From a virus, in the IMG/VR virus record IMGVR_UViG_3300036985_000802, positions 1-29,630 of that record: a DNA stretch of 29,630 nt. The stretch is one strand, 5' to 3'. The first letter of the stretch is position 1, and each line of letters starts with the position of its first letter. This document shows, in pieces, positions 4,631 to 12,114 of the stretch. Under the pieces are notes generated by a model, which made no database searches, had not been told where the DNA came from, and was given only the letters and a program-made list of their open reading frames with translations. The position numbers and the translations under genes are program-made.

Positions 4631-5193
4631 AAAATAAGTATTGAATTGTTATAACCATTCTCTCTCATCCCTCCACAAGGACATCCACTATGGCATTGAC
4701 CAACACAATTGCAAGAGCACTGGTCTATCATTGGTCGAAGGTCAGTGTCTCTGTTAGTGGCATCTGTGAAGCCAGGATAAAGGTCTTTGTTAGCTATCAA
4801 GTATCTAATTAATCTCTGCTCATAAAATGAAGCCTTTTGTGCATAGTGCTCCATTCCGAATGCTACCTCACTTCTACTCACAGATGCTGAGAAGTCACCG
4901 AACTGAGTCTGCAATCCTTTATTTTTTAGCTGATAAGTCAATCCAAAAATAGCATCCTCTGCTGATCGCCAAGCTATCACTGGCTGAATGAAGGTAACAA
5001 GTGTCTCCTCATCATTGGTAAGTGTCTGATCATTATAAGCAGCAAGCAAGTAATTGTAGTAAGTTGTACCTAAGATAGGCATTACTCTCAATTGTGCCTG
5101 AGTAGCTATGTATGGAGTAACATCTGTCACATCTACATTCGCTGTGATAGGGGTGTTGACCTTTAAGTAGGTTTCTGTGATAAAGTAGATCAT
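4627..5193 (-). CDS. Head-tail connector-like protein with cysteine-rich tail (188 residues)
   Basis: The protein starts MIYFITETYLKVNTPITANV and has an all-helical core (PILGTTYYNYLLAAYNDQTL, TLVTFIQPVIAWRSAEDAIF, YEQRLIRYLIANKDLYPGF), which I believe is a conserved connector-type protein of Bacteroidota phages placed just after the portal. The last 30 residues are unusual: six cysteines at 159, 161, 163, 167, 171 and 173 (CSCNCVGQCHSGCPCGG), a probable metal-binding knot. It overlaps the portal gene by ATGA and the next gene by four bases. Connector role is inferred from place and length. Confidence 0.68.
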   Translation of the reverse strand: MIYFITETYLKVNTPITANVDVTDVTPYIATQAQLRVMPILGTTYYNYLLAAYNDQTLTNDEETLVTFIQPVIAWRSAEDAIFGLTYQLKNKGLQTQFGDFSASVSRSEVAFGMEHYAQKASFYEQRLIRYLIANKDLYPGFTDATNRDTDLRPMIDQCSCNCVGQCHSGCPCGGMRENGYNNSILIL

Positions 5194-6503
5194 AGTGCTG
5201 GTGTTTCAATTGGTATAACATCACCACCTTCAATTGGTGGTAAAGATGCAAGTGATCTCACTTCATTAGGAGTCATAGCATTGAGTACTTTTGTCGCTAC
5301 CAATGGACTCAAAGAGTTGATAGCATCAGCTGTTTTACTGGCATCACCTTCAATCTCTACAATTGTCTCATTGATTATTTGGAAGTTGTTAATAGTGTAT
5401 TCACCTGGTATCTTAGCAATCTCTAATAGCTCATTAATTATCTCCTCAACTTGTGCTCTTAATGGCATAACAACATTTTTCTCAAAGATGACGTATGCTT
5501 GCTTGATGTCAGCTCCTCCACCTAGTGAGCCAGTAGTTCTGACACCCATAAGAATAGGATCAATTGTATGAGCAAAACAAATCTGTTCAGTATTCAAAGC
5601 TGATGCCTCGTGAAACAGCTTATCATTGCTATTTGTAGGTAGTGATTCTATTTTAGGTAGTTGGTCTGCTGAGTTAGCAAAGAATGCAACTGCTTTCCCA
5701 GCATTAGCCGCACCTTTAAGTCTATCAATAGTGTGCTTAATCATTGATTTCTCCTCCTCTGACTGTGGTCTCTTAGGAAACATCATAGCAAAAGAAGGAA
5801 ACACACTATTTTGAATGTTAGATTTTGCGAAGTAGCTAAGCTCACCTGATAGGAATGCAAAATTAAGAGCACTAGTGTACTGAGGCAATGGATACCACTC
5901 CTGACCTAGTGTCATAATTTCGTAAACATACAACTGCTCAAGGTCACTATTTGTCGGATGGTATTTTTTTATAGATGTTACGTCTATTCTAGCTGACCAG
6001 TCATCACATAAGAAGTAAGTAACTTTGTCTCTAGCAATTCTTACCTTCTCAGGTGACACATTGTAAATCTTGTACAGCTCTCTCTTAGCATTGTAGCACA
6101 GCTTGAAGTAAACTCTATGGTGTACAGTCAACTGCTGAGCTATTGCTCTCTCTACTTTGCCAAGTTTAATTTTCTTTTCAAATGTGTAGAGCTTGAGCTT
6201 GTCCTCATTGGTCATTCCTTCACTCTTAAGAACGTATCCACCACCTACTACTGAGTTGGTCTTAAAGTCCACAATTGCACCATGTAAAGGTGATGTGTAG
6301 TAGAGTTGATTAAGTAGCTCAGGGAACATGTTATCCTGACCAAATGGAATGTAGCCAGCTATCTGATATCTACCATTAACATAAGGGAGTGATAAGTTAG
6401 CATCACCTACTCTACCAAATGGTGTTGAGAATGATTGATAACCTTCTACTACTTCTGTTGTTGTCTGAGGCTTAGTGCCTATGAATCTGTTATACCAAGC
6501 CAT
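5190..6503 (-). CDS. Portal protein
   Basis: The 437-residue protein shows portal features: an N-terminal MAWYNRFIGTKPQTTTEVVE, a wing with FPELLNQLYYTSPLHGAIVD, a stem helix region near 245-290 (EEEKSMIKHTIDRLKGAANA) and a C-terminal clip/crown with DPILMGVRTTGSLGGGADIK, IFEKNVVMPLRAQVEEIINE and LLEIAKIPGEYTI. The twelve-fold portal ring is the gate for DNA packaging by the terminase and the tail attachment site. The ATGA overlap at 5190-5193 couples it to the connector gene. The match to Bacteroidota phage portals looks good. Confidence 0.87.
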   Translation of the reverse strand: MAWYNRFIGTKPQTTTEVVEGYQSFSTPFGRVGDANLSLPYVNGRYQIAGYIPFGQDNMFPELLNQLYYTSPLHGAIVDFKTNSVVGGGYVLKSEGMTNEDKLKLYTFEKKIKLGKVERAIAQQLTVHHRVYFKLCYNAKRELYKIYNVSPEKVRIARDKVTYFLCDDWSARIDVTSIKKYHPTNSDLEQLYVYEIMTLGQEWYPLPQYTSALNFAFLSGELSYFAKSNIQNSVFPSFAMMFPKRPQSEEEKSMIKHTIDRLKGAANAGKAVAFFANSADQLPKIESLPTNSNDKLFHEASALNTEQICFAHTIDPILMGVRTTGSLGGGADIKQAYVIFEKNVVMPLRAQVEEIINELLEIAKIPGEYTINNFQIINETIVEIEGDASKTADAINSLSPLVATKVLNAMTPNEVRSLASLPPIEGGDVIPIETPAL

Positions 6504-6838
6504 TAGTCATAAATTGAGTTAATAATTGCACCAGCCACTACAAGCCTTCCCTCTTCAATCATTGTCAATCCAGTAGGATCTAATGTAGGAGATGAGCTTT
6601 CATAAACCTTGTATCTGTACTGACCTTTTATAAAGTCAATATCTGCAGGGTCTTCAATAGTGAATAGGTTAAATCTTGAAGGCCACAATGAAGTATCAGC
6701 ACCTTGCCAATAGATTGGGTCAGATGTTGTGTTAAATTCATCCTCGAACTCAAATAAATAGTAAGCATTTGATAGTGTTGTGACCTCAGTTAAGGTCAGC
6801 ACAAAGCTATTAGTTGAGTCTTTCTCAAGATATATCAT
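6503..6838 (-). CDS. Small structural protein of unknown role (111 residues)
   Basis: The product begins MIYLEKDSTNSFVLTLTEVT, then YYLFEFEDEFNTTSDPIYWQ, a ribbon of beta strands, and ends in QYRYKVYESSSPTLDPTGLT and a final RLVVAGA. The pattern is that of a small beta-sandwich virion protein I associate with Bacteroidota phages near the portal gene. It is the first gene after the terminator at 6871-6897, its ATG is directly preceded by the late motif TACAATATAGGT, and its end touches the portal start at 6503. Confidence 0.68.
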   Translation of the reverse strand: MIYLEKDSTNSFVLTLTEVTTLSNAYYLFEFEDEFNTTSDPIYWQGADTSLWPSRFNLFTIEDPADIDFIKGQYRYKVYESSSPTLDPTGLTMIEEGRLVVAGAIINSIYD

Positions 6839-6850
6839 ACCTATATTGTA
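6839..6850 (-). promoter_or_regulatory. Late motif copy, before the 111-residue gene and portal
   Basis: TACAATATAGGT on the minus strand lies directly before the ATG at 6838, just after the terminator at 6871-6897. The exact 12 bases recur at 20960 and 23017, and with one change at 9399 and 13717. It may be a phage-specific promoter giving nearly leaderless mRNA, or a translation signal. Confidence 0.7.
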
Positions 6851-6870
6851 CTTATAGAAAATTTTAATTA

Positions 6871-6897
6871 AAAAAAAGCCTTACATTTCTGCAAGGC
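6871..6897 (-). terminator. Terminator with GAAA loop, after the tail tube gene
   Basis: The minus-strand RNA folds as GCCUUGCA-GAAA-UGUAAGGC (eight pairs including one G-U) followed by UUUUUUU. It separates the tail tube gene from the portal block, right before a late motif copy. Confidence 0.85.
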
Positions 6898-6924
6898 CTC
6901 TTTATCTATGGAAGAAAGAATAGA

Positions 6925-7446
6925 TTACAACAATCCTGGGATAACTGCATCAGCTATTTGGTAAGCTAAAAATTCATTCTCTGCAAGCAAAGTAATAGAA
7001 TATTTACTACCATCAGCTCTAGCTGTTCCTGAGCCTTCACCAGTAGCAGTTAACTGCAAGTAAGGGAAGAACCAGTACAAGCCATTAGCATCTTGAACAA
7101 TACCACTCAAGTACTGCTGACCAGAACCTAATACTTTAATAGCACTAGACTTAAGAGATTCACGTCTGTGAAACATTAAGTTGATTGTCTGAGTCACAAA
7201 AGAAGAGCCATTGATTAAGTCAATATTTGACTCTTCTGTGTAGCCTGAAGTATTGCGTCTGAATTCAAATTCAATGAATGGATCAGCCGCTACTACTAAG
7301 TCTAAGGCATCAATTAAGTAGTCATCAGCTGGGTCAACTGACAATGTAGTCATGTCTACATTATCTTGTAGGTTGACGTAAAATTTGTAAATACCACCAG
7401 TGTTGTTATCACAACTCTTAAGGATGGTCTGAAGTGCATCACACAT
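6925..7446 (-). CDS. Probable major tail tube protein (173 residues)
   Basis: The 173-residue protein begins MCDALQTILKSCDNNTGGIY and has alternating strands typical of a tail tube: GIYKFYVNLQDNVDM, FIEFEFRRNTSGYTEESN, then IKVLGSGQQYLSGIVQDANG and YWFFPYLQLTATGEG near the C-terminus, followed by SKYSITLLAENEFLAYQI. The 'G..DG..Y.ITL.AEN' ending is the usual tube-protein feature. It is flanked by two terminators (7469-7496 before it, 6871-6897 after it), so it could be transcribed apart from its neighbours. The assignment rests on strand pattern and position. Confidence 0.65.
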   Translation of the reverse strand: MCDALQTILKSCDNNTGGIYKFYVNLQDNVDMTTLSVDPADDYLIDALDLVVAADPFIEFEFRRNTSGYTEESNIDLINGSSFVTQTINLMFHRRESLKSSAIKVLGSGQQYLSGIVQDANGLYWFFPYLQLTATGEGSGTARADGSKYSITLLAENEFLAYQIADAVIPGLL

Positions 7447-7468
7447 ATTTTCTTATATTTTTAAAGTG

Positions 7469-7496
7469 AAAAAATAGGGAGGCATTGCTACCTCCC
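7469..7496 (-). terminator. Terminator with GCAA loop, after the major capsid gene
   Basis: The minus-strand RNA folds as GGGAGGUA-GCAA-UGCCUCCC (eight pairs with one G-U), followed by UAUUUUUU. It lies between the capsid and tail tube genes and may lower tail tube transcription relative to capsid, or protect the mRNA end. Confidence 0.85.
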
Positions 7497-7504
7497 ATTA
7501 TGTC

Positions 7505-8437
7505 TTAGATGTAGAATGCATTATACAACACTATCTCAGAAGGGTTAGTGTAGTGAAAACCAATCTTCATGTTAGCACGAGTTCTCAATACTGGCTCAGC
7601 AACTGAGTCAGACAAGTTGATAGCTTTTAAAGCCTTAGAGTCACCTTCAGCATCAAATGCATAGATAAGGTTGTTTTTCAAAGTCAACAAAATAGTGTTG
7701 TCAGGCATACCTTCACAAGCTACTACATTGATTCCTAAGAATGTCAATCCTAATGGTAGAGTAACATAAGTCTGAGTGTTACCTTGTGCAGCTGCAAGCT
7801 CATAAGCATTAGCTACATTTGTAGACACATAAAATCTTAAGTCAGCTTTTCTACGTACAATAGAAGAAGGAGCCGCATTCAATACAGATTCCAAAACCGC
7901 TAACACATTGCCAGTAGTAACAACAGCATCATACAAACCAGTGATAGCCGCATCATAGAACATTGGAAATAAGTAGCCAGTACACAATGACAATAATGGA
8001 TCCTCAGATGCATCATTACCTTGCCATCTTAATAATTCAATATCTTGACCAATTACCATAGCCATTTCATTCCAGTAGTAAGACATAAAAGAAGGTACAG
8101 TGAAGTCACCGTTTGATCCTTTAGTCATTTGCAATGCTAAGAATGATTGCTCTAAGTCAAATTGACAAAGCTCAGCCATTGCTGACAAAGAACATACGTC
8201 AATGTCAATTGCATCTAGAACATCTGTACTTGGAGAAAATCCACAGTTGTATGTTTGTAATACTTGACCAAAAACTACATTAGCTAATTTAGTCTTAGAT
8301 TTTACACCTGGTAAAGTTCTAAAGTTGTTGGGAATGTCAGGGCTAGACAAATATGCCTTAGAGTAGAATTCCTCAGGGTTGGCTGCTAATAACGCATTTG
8401 CGTCTACATCCAAATTGAATTTTAAGTTACGATTCAT
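7505..8437 (-). CDS. Major capsid protein (probable HK97 fold)
   Basis: The 310-residue protein follows the protease-scaffold gene, the normal place for the major capsid protein, and is about the size of HK97-fold proteins of Bacteroidota phages. Landmarks are MNRNLKFNLDVDANALLAAN, an N-terminal arm of about 90 residues, LCQFDLEQSFLALQMTKGSN, a middle with RWQGNDASEDPLLSLCTGYL, and a C-terminal set RRKADLRFYVSTNVANAYEL, LTFLGINVVACEGMPDNTIL and FDAEGDSKALKAINLSDSVA typical of P and A domain strands. The 'G.P.NTILLT.K.NL..' segment is a strong capsid signature. A terminator follows at 7469-7496. Prohead maturation by the upstream protease is likely. Confidence 0.8.
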   Translation of the reverse strand: MNRNLKFNLDVDANALLAANPEEFYSKAYLSSPDIPNNFRTLPGVKSKTKLANVVFGQVLQTYNCGFSPSTDVLDAIDIDVCSLSAMAELCQFDLEQSFLALQMTKGSNGDFTVPSFMSYYWNEMAMVIGQDIELLRWQGNDASEDPLLSLCTGYLFPMFYDAAITGLYDAVVTTGNVLAVLESVLNAAPSSIVRRKADLRFYVSTNVANAYELAAAQGNTQTYVTLPLGLTFLGINVVACEGMPDNTILLTLKNNLIYAFDAEGDSKALKAINLSDSVAEPVLRTRANMKIGFHYTNPSEIVLYNAFYI

Positions 8438-8438
8438 T

Positions 8439-9398
8439 TTATTTTGATTTTGAAAATTTTACAAATTCTTTGAACTTTTCATGCGAGCTCAACGCCATTG
8501 GTGCTACTTCTTCTTCAGTCTCAATTGCAATTGATTCCTCAATTTGATTCTTCAATCCAGCAATCATAGCAATAACTGAATTCATGTGCTCCTCTAATAA
8601 AGGTCTCACAATTGCAATAATAGCTTCAGCATCTACAGCTGGGTCAATAGCCATAGCTACTTCTTCTGTTTCAGCTTCTTCTGTAGCTTGTGCCTCAGCA
8701 TCAGCCACTTCTTCTTCCACAGCTGGATCAACTGATAACTCAGCCTCCATCTCTGTAGGTACATCTTTAATCTCAACAACTTCTCCGTCAGCTATGACAT
8801 AGATTTTGTCACCGATTAGATGCTCTCCATCAGGTAATTTCATAGTATTTAATTTTAATTGTTCCGATAATTTCATACCTAGAAAGCCCTCAATTGAATA
8901 GCCTACTTGACCTGACTCAACAAGCTCATCATAGTATGCTCTGTCAGTCACTTGACTTGTTAGCATCAATGTTCCCTTAGGTACTTCAATGCCATAAGTA
9001 GTGAATGCTTTGTCAGTTGTAGGGTTGTCTACTATCCAAGCCTCTAAGATGTAAGCTGGGACTTTCTTAGTAGTGTCATGCTCTAAGTTAAAGATGTCTT
9101 TGTTCTGTAAGTTAAGCATAAACTTAGCATGTATCTGGTCAATAACCTCAGCTGAGAATTGTACATCATACTCTTCCTCAGTATCCTCATCCATTCTGTA
9201 AATTTTCATAGGAATCATAGCTGGTGCCACTATCCTCATCTTTACATTATCTTTGAATGCCATTGCTACATGAGAATTGAATGCCATACCTTTAACCTTT
9301 ATTGCTGGCTTAGAAGTAAATGCAATCATTTCGATACCTAGGTTCTCACCATCGGCATACTCATCCTCAATTGTTATCTTATAGACTGGTCTATCCAT
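8439..9398 (-). CDS. XkdF-like prohead serine protease fused to an acidic scaffold-like domain
   Basis: Residues 1-175 match the XkdF-type phage serine protease: EDEYADGENLGIEMIAFTSK, then FNLEHD with H107, PAYILEAWIVDNPTTDKAFT, GTLMLTSQVTDRAYYDELVE and GYSIEGFL with S168 as the likely nucleophile. From about 210 the chain changes to an extremely acidic, alanine-rich stretch (VDPAVEEEVADAEAQATEEA) and a helix (HMNSVIAMIAGLKNQIEESI), the usual character of a scaffold. The fusion suggests a self-cleaving scaffold used in capsid assembly. The late motif TACAATATAGGC directly precedes its ATG. The major capsid gene starts two bases after the stop. Confidence 0.82.
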   Translation of the reverse strand: MDRPVYKITIEDEYADGENLGIEMIAFTSKPAIKVKGMAFNSHVAMAFKDNVKMRIVAPAMIPMKIYRMDEDTEEEYDVQFSAEVIDQIHAKFMLNLQNKDIFNLEHDTTKKVPAYILEAWIVDNPTTDKAFTTYGIEVPKGTLMLTSQVTDRAYYDELVESGQVGYSIEGFLGMKLSEQLKLNTMKLPDGEHLIGDKIYVIADGEVVEIKDVPTEMEAELSVDPAVEEEVADAEAQATEEAETEEVAMAIDPAVDAEAIIAIVRPLLEEHMNSVIAMIAGLKNQIEESIAIETEEEVAPMALSSHEKFKEFVKFSKSK

Positions 9399-9410
9399 GC
9401 CTATATTGTA
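9399..9410 (-). promoter_or_regulatory. Late motif copy, before the protease-scaffold gene
   Basis: TACAATATAGGC lies directly before the ATG at 9398, differing from the common form in its last base. The same stretch also lies upstream of the plus-strand chaperone genes, so any factor binding it could affect both directions. Confidence 0.68.
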
Positions 9411-9418
9411 AAAAGTAT

Positions 9419-9426
9419 TATATTTG
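9419..9426 (+). promoter_or_regulatory. Possible promoter of the plus-strand gene pair
   Basis: TATATTTG on the plus strand fits the Bacteroidota -7 box (TAnnTTTG) and lies 17 bases before the ATG at 9443. The -33 box is not clear: no TTG is found 19 bases upstream, but a late-motif copy in reverse lies at 9399-9410. Divergent expression from this 44-base gap is plausible. Confidence 0.42.
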
Positions 9427-9442
9427 TTAAAAATTAAAATCT

Positions 9443-9988
9443 ATGGTAAATATTTTAGGCTTTGAAGTACCTAACCAACTGAATGAGTTAACGGTACAAC
9501 AATTTGAAACAATTACAACTATCCATGCTGACACTGAGCTGGATGCTATTGATAAGCATTTGCAAGTTTTTGAATTCTTAGGAGTGCCAACAATAAAATG
9601 GGATGATGTTGAGATAGAAGAGTTCAAAGAAATAGTAAGAGCTTTCAATGATGTGATTGGCAAACCTGAGTTAGTGAACACACTAGAAATTGATGGCTAT
9701 ACTTATGTTGCATTTGAGGACAAGTTCAAGCTCTCAGTTAAAGACACTAAGCACATTGAGAGAATAATGAACTCCAAGCATAAAGGCTATATCTCTGAGC
9801 TGTTAGCAGTGTTATTCAAACGTACTGACTTAACTAAGGTAGAGCACTACTCAGATGCTCACATCAAGTTGAAAGCCAAATTAATTAGAGAATTGAAAGC
9901 GGAGTTAGCTGTGCCTTACCTGGTGGAGATTGGTCAAAAGTTATCTAAACACATACCTAAGGATGTCCCTACCGAAATCTTGGAGTGA
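9443..9988 (+). CDS. Tail assembly chaperone-like protein 1, on the opposite strand
   Basis: This is one of two convincing plus-strand genes in the genome. The 181-residue acidic protein begins MVNILGFEVPNQLNELTVQQ and has a helical middle (EIEEFKEIVRAFNDVIG), then a beta-rich segment DGYTYVAFEDKFKLSVKDTK and a C-terminal helix. Its layout parallels the neighbour at 9963: an 'L.E..V.QF..I' start, 'D.EIEEF..I', a 'Y.F.DK..L...' strand and a 'F.R' helix. That doubled architecture, with the second protein longer, resembles tail assembly chaperone pairs (G and GT of lambda). A TATATTTG box lies 17 bases before the start. Role is inferred. Confidence 0.6.
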   Translation: MVNILGFEVPNQLNELTVQQFETITTIHADTELDAIDKHLQVFEFLGVPTIKWDDVEIEEFKEIVRAFNDVIGKPELVNTLEIDGYTYVAFEDKFKLSVKDTKHIERIMNSKHKGYISELLAVLFKRTDLTKVEHYSDAHIKLKAKLIRELKAELAVPYLVEIGQKLSKHIPKDVPTEILE

Positions 9989-10694
9989 GATTGATGTATT
10001 GCAGTTCAAAGAGATTCGAGAGCTGTATACTATCACAGAAGTATTCAATAGAGAGATAGAGATTCTTGCTATAGTAGCTGACGTTAGCTCAGAGGAGCTT
10101 GAAGACCTTGATATTGAGGAAGTAACTGATATGATTAATGAGATTAAATTCGTTAACTCTGAGCCATCTAAGCAATACAAGCATCAACTTAATGACTACC
10201 ACTTTAAGCCATTGGATAAACTAACCATAGGTGAGTATATTGACCTTGAGTTCTATTTTTCAAAAGACTATAATCAGCACATTGGTCACATTGCATCCAT
10301 CTTTTATAGGCAAAAATCTACCAATGAATGGGGTGTGACTATCTATGAGCCTTACAACTTCTCACCTAGACAAAGATTTGAGCTATTTGAAGAGTATAGC
10401 ATCAATGATATCTATGGTATTGTACCTGAATTCATAGCTTTTAGAGAAAACTTCATGGAGACTTATGGCAATCTATTCCATGATGAGAGTGATAGTGATG
10501 AGGAAGAGGATAAACCTACCACCTCTCAGGAGTCTAAAGACTTACAGCTCAAGAAAAGTGAGTTAAAATGGGGATGGGAAAGACTAATCTATTCTCTATG
10601 CAATGAAGACCTCACTAAGTTTGAAGAGGTAACTAACCTACCACTAATTATGACCTTCAACATGTTAGCCATGAAGAAGGAATTAAACATCTAA
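9963..10694 (+). CDS. Tail assembly chaperone-like protein 2, on the opposite strand
   Basis: The start is taken at ATG 9963-9965 (MSLPKSWSEIDVLQFKEIRE); a TTG at 9930 would add 11 residues and deepen the overlap with the first gene. The frame is +1 relative to the upstream gene and overlaps it by 26 bases. The 243-residue product has an N-terminal half like its neighbour (DLDIEEVTDMINEIKFVN, YHFKPLDKLTIGEYIDLEFY), a short acidic linker (HDESDSDEEEDKP) and a C-terminal helical block LKWGWERLIYSLCNEDLTKF that resembles the T-type chaperone domain. It converges with the minus-strand gene ending at 10683. Confidence 0.6.
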   Translation: MSLPKSWSEIDVLQFKEIRELYTITEVFNREIEILAIVADVSSEELEDLDIEEVTDMINEIKFVNSEPSKQYKHQLNDYHFKPLDKLTIGEYIDLEFYFSKDYNQHIGHIASIFYRQKSTNEWGVTIYEPYNFSPRQRFELFEEYSINDIYGIVPEFIAFRENFMETYGNLFHDESDSDEEEDKPTTSQESKDLQLKKSELKWGWERLIYSLCNEDLTKFEEVTNLPLIMTFNMLAMKKELNI

Positions 10695-11132
10695 TGGATA
10701 GCCTACTTTGAATCCTTCTGGTGGATCAAGTGCCTCAAATGTGTAAGTGATTCTTTGATTTTTCTCAAGTATCTCAGCCACTTTCAGCATTGGATACCTT
10801 TTAGTTAACCATTCTGTGTACTGTGAGTAGATTTCAGCTGTGATTCCTGAGTTGTTTAGCTCATTTGTAAAGGCGTTAACATAGTCTCTAGGTGTAATTA
10901 CTCCACCATTCCACAAAAATGCACCATTGTTAAGGAAAATAAAGTAATACATTGCTATAATTTGAATCTCTAGCTTCTCAAAGCTGGTGATTTTAGCATT
11001 GATTCTGATTGATTCTACCAATGTACCTTGACCATCTACTATGTCATTCCTAAGAATTCTCTTAAGTATGTTAGCCATCCTTCTTCTAGTAGGATAGAGC
11101 ACATTGAATTCACCATTTTTTGCGTATGCCAT
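10683..11132 (-). CDS. Unknown protein in the structural region (149 residues)
   Basis: The 149-residue product opens MAYAKNGEFNVLYPTRRRMA, has a basic helix (NILKRILRND), then VDGQGTLVESIRINAKITSF and the hydrophobic strand block IQIIAMYYFIFLNNGAFLW. The pattern 'G.L..S......I.....I.I.AMYYF.FLN.G' is typical of small phage connector or neck-type proteins, but I cannot assign a family firmly. Its 3' end overlaps the 3' end of the plus-strand chaperone gene by 12 bases (10683-10694), so the two transcription units converge. Confidence 0.65.
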   Translation of the reverse strand: MAYAKNGEFNVLYPTRRRMANILKRILRNDIVDGQGTLVESIRINAKITSFEKLEIQIIAMYYFIFLNNGAFLWNGGVITPRDYVNAFTNELNNSGITAEIYSQYTEWLTKRYPMLKVAEILEKNQRITYTFEALDPPEGFKVGYPLDV

Positions 11133-11353
11133 TAGTCTAGGGGTGTTGGTGTTATTTTAGGTACATAAGGACTCAAAGGTATATCTAGCAAGTATGCGTA
11201 TTCAGTTGGTGCTATGTCAACCTCATCTGAACTGCTCAAAAATAAGAAATAAACATCATTAATATCTTGAACAAATCCAAGATATGTATTTGCATCAAAA
11301 AATATTCCTTCTAATTCTTGTGCTTGTTGCGGTGTTACTATTCTACCTTCCAT
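11132..11353 (-). CDS. Small unknown structural-region protein (73 residues)
   Basis: The product begins MEGRIVTPQQAQELEGIFFD and continues NTYLGFVQDINDVYFLFLSS, ending in a proline-rich tail (PLSPYVPKITPTPLD). I have a general sense that short proteins with QDINDV.F.FL occur between fibre and tail genes in gut-type Bacteroidota phages, but no function is known to me. It may be a small virion or chaperone protein. Its stop overlaps the next start as TAATG (one shared base at 11132). Confidence 0.65.
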   Translation of the reverse strand: MEGRIVTPQQAQELEGIFFDANTYLGFVQDINDVYFLFLSSSDEVDIAPTEYAYLLDIPLSPYVPKITPTPLD

Positions 11354-11354
11354 T

Positions 11355-12113
11355 TTAATTGTATCTACTTAATGCTGTTTGATAAGCCGTCACAGCTGTG
11401 TTAAAGTTAGTCATATCTGTGTCTGTTAAACCATCTCCAACGGAAGCAAATTTACAAATTCCATTAAAGAAATCAGTAGCACCACCTAACCTAGCTAAAA
11501 GTATATTAGTTGTAGGTCTTAAAGTTGAAACCGCTGTGCCACTATAAATAGTTCCGTTGTTTGCAAATTTTTGAACTGTTGAAGATAGTCGGCTTGTAAT
11601 TCTAAATTTTGGAGTACTACTAAGTCCAACATTGTAGTTAGTAAATGTAGCTGTATTTACTCCATATATACCATTCCCAGAATAAATCAAAATGCCATTT
11701 GGAGCTGTATATGCTCCTATCATACACGCTTGTGTTGAATCAATGGATCCAGTTGTAAAATAACTTAAATGCGCATCATTCAATCCAAGAACAGTAGACG
11801 GCTGTATTCCAGTATTTGCAGAAGTGTTTAATGGAGTCATTCCATTAGAATTATGAGTCCAACCAGTTTGAAAAGTTAAATTGTAAGTTCCTGGAGTCTT
11901 AAGATTAACCGCATGACTTGAGGCTATTCCACCAACTACAGGATAGATTGCTTTGAATTTTGTCCAGATTGAATGTCCTTTTAAAGCTAAAACCAAAGTA
12001 TTAATTGCATTCTGTTGTGTACCGTCAGTTATTCCAGCCGCTGTAATGAATGCTTGTGCATCTGCATCAAAGCTACTTTTAGGCATTAAAGAAATTAAAC
12101 TGTAGTAACTCAT
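11355..12113 (-). CDS. Second fibre-like protein, LamG/concanavalin-like adhesin
   Basis: The 252-residue protein starts with a helical cap (DADAQAFITAAGITDGTQQN, then ALKGHSIWTKFKAIYPVVGG) typical of Bacteroidota phage surface proteins that continue into a lectin-like beta sandwich. Here the sandwich spans about 70-250, with many N, T, S and G turns and a C-terminal helix (DTDMTNFNTAVTAYQTALSR), a pattern seen in LamG/concanavalin-like phage adhesins. It follows the main fibre gene with a one-base gap. It probably decorates the virion and binds cell-surface polysaccharide. The fold is inferred from sequence character. Confidence 0.7.
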   Translation of the reverse strand: MSYYSLISLMPKSSFDADAQAFITAAGITDGTQQNAINTLVLALKGHSIWTKFKAIYPVVGGIASSHAVNLKTPGTYNLTFQTGWTHNSNGMTPLNTSANTGIQPSTVLGLNDAHLSYFTTGSIDSTQACMIGAYTAPNGILIYSGNGIYGVNTATFTNYNVGLSSTPKFRITSRLSSTVQKFANNGTIYSGTAVSTLRPTTNILLARLGGATDFFNGICKFASVGDGLTDTDMTNFNTAVTAYQTALSRYN

Positions 12114-12114
12114 A

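Noticed and set aside
5033-5251. Minus-strand 72-residue frame over the portal-connector junction
   Set aside because: It overlaps both strongly supported genes in another frame.
8584-8802. Serine/alanine-rich plus-strand frame opposite the scaffold-like part
   Set aside because: It is the antisense of an E/A-rich stretch and has no independent signals.
9928-9990. Programmed -1 frameshift between the chaperone-like genes
   Set aside because: The second frame is +1 relative to the first, and TCAAAAG is not a canonical X-XXY-YYZ site; the second gene has its own ATG at 9963.
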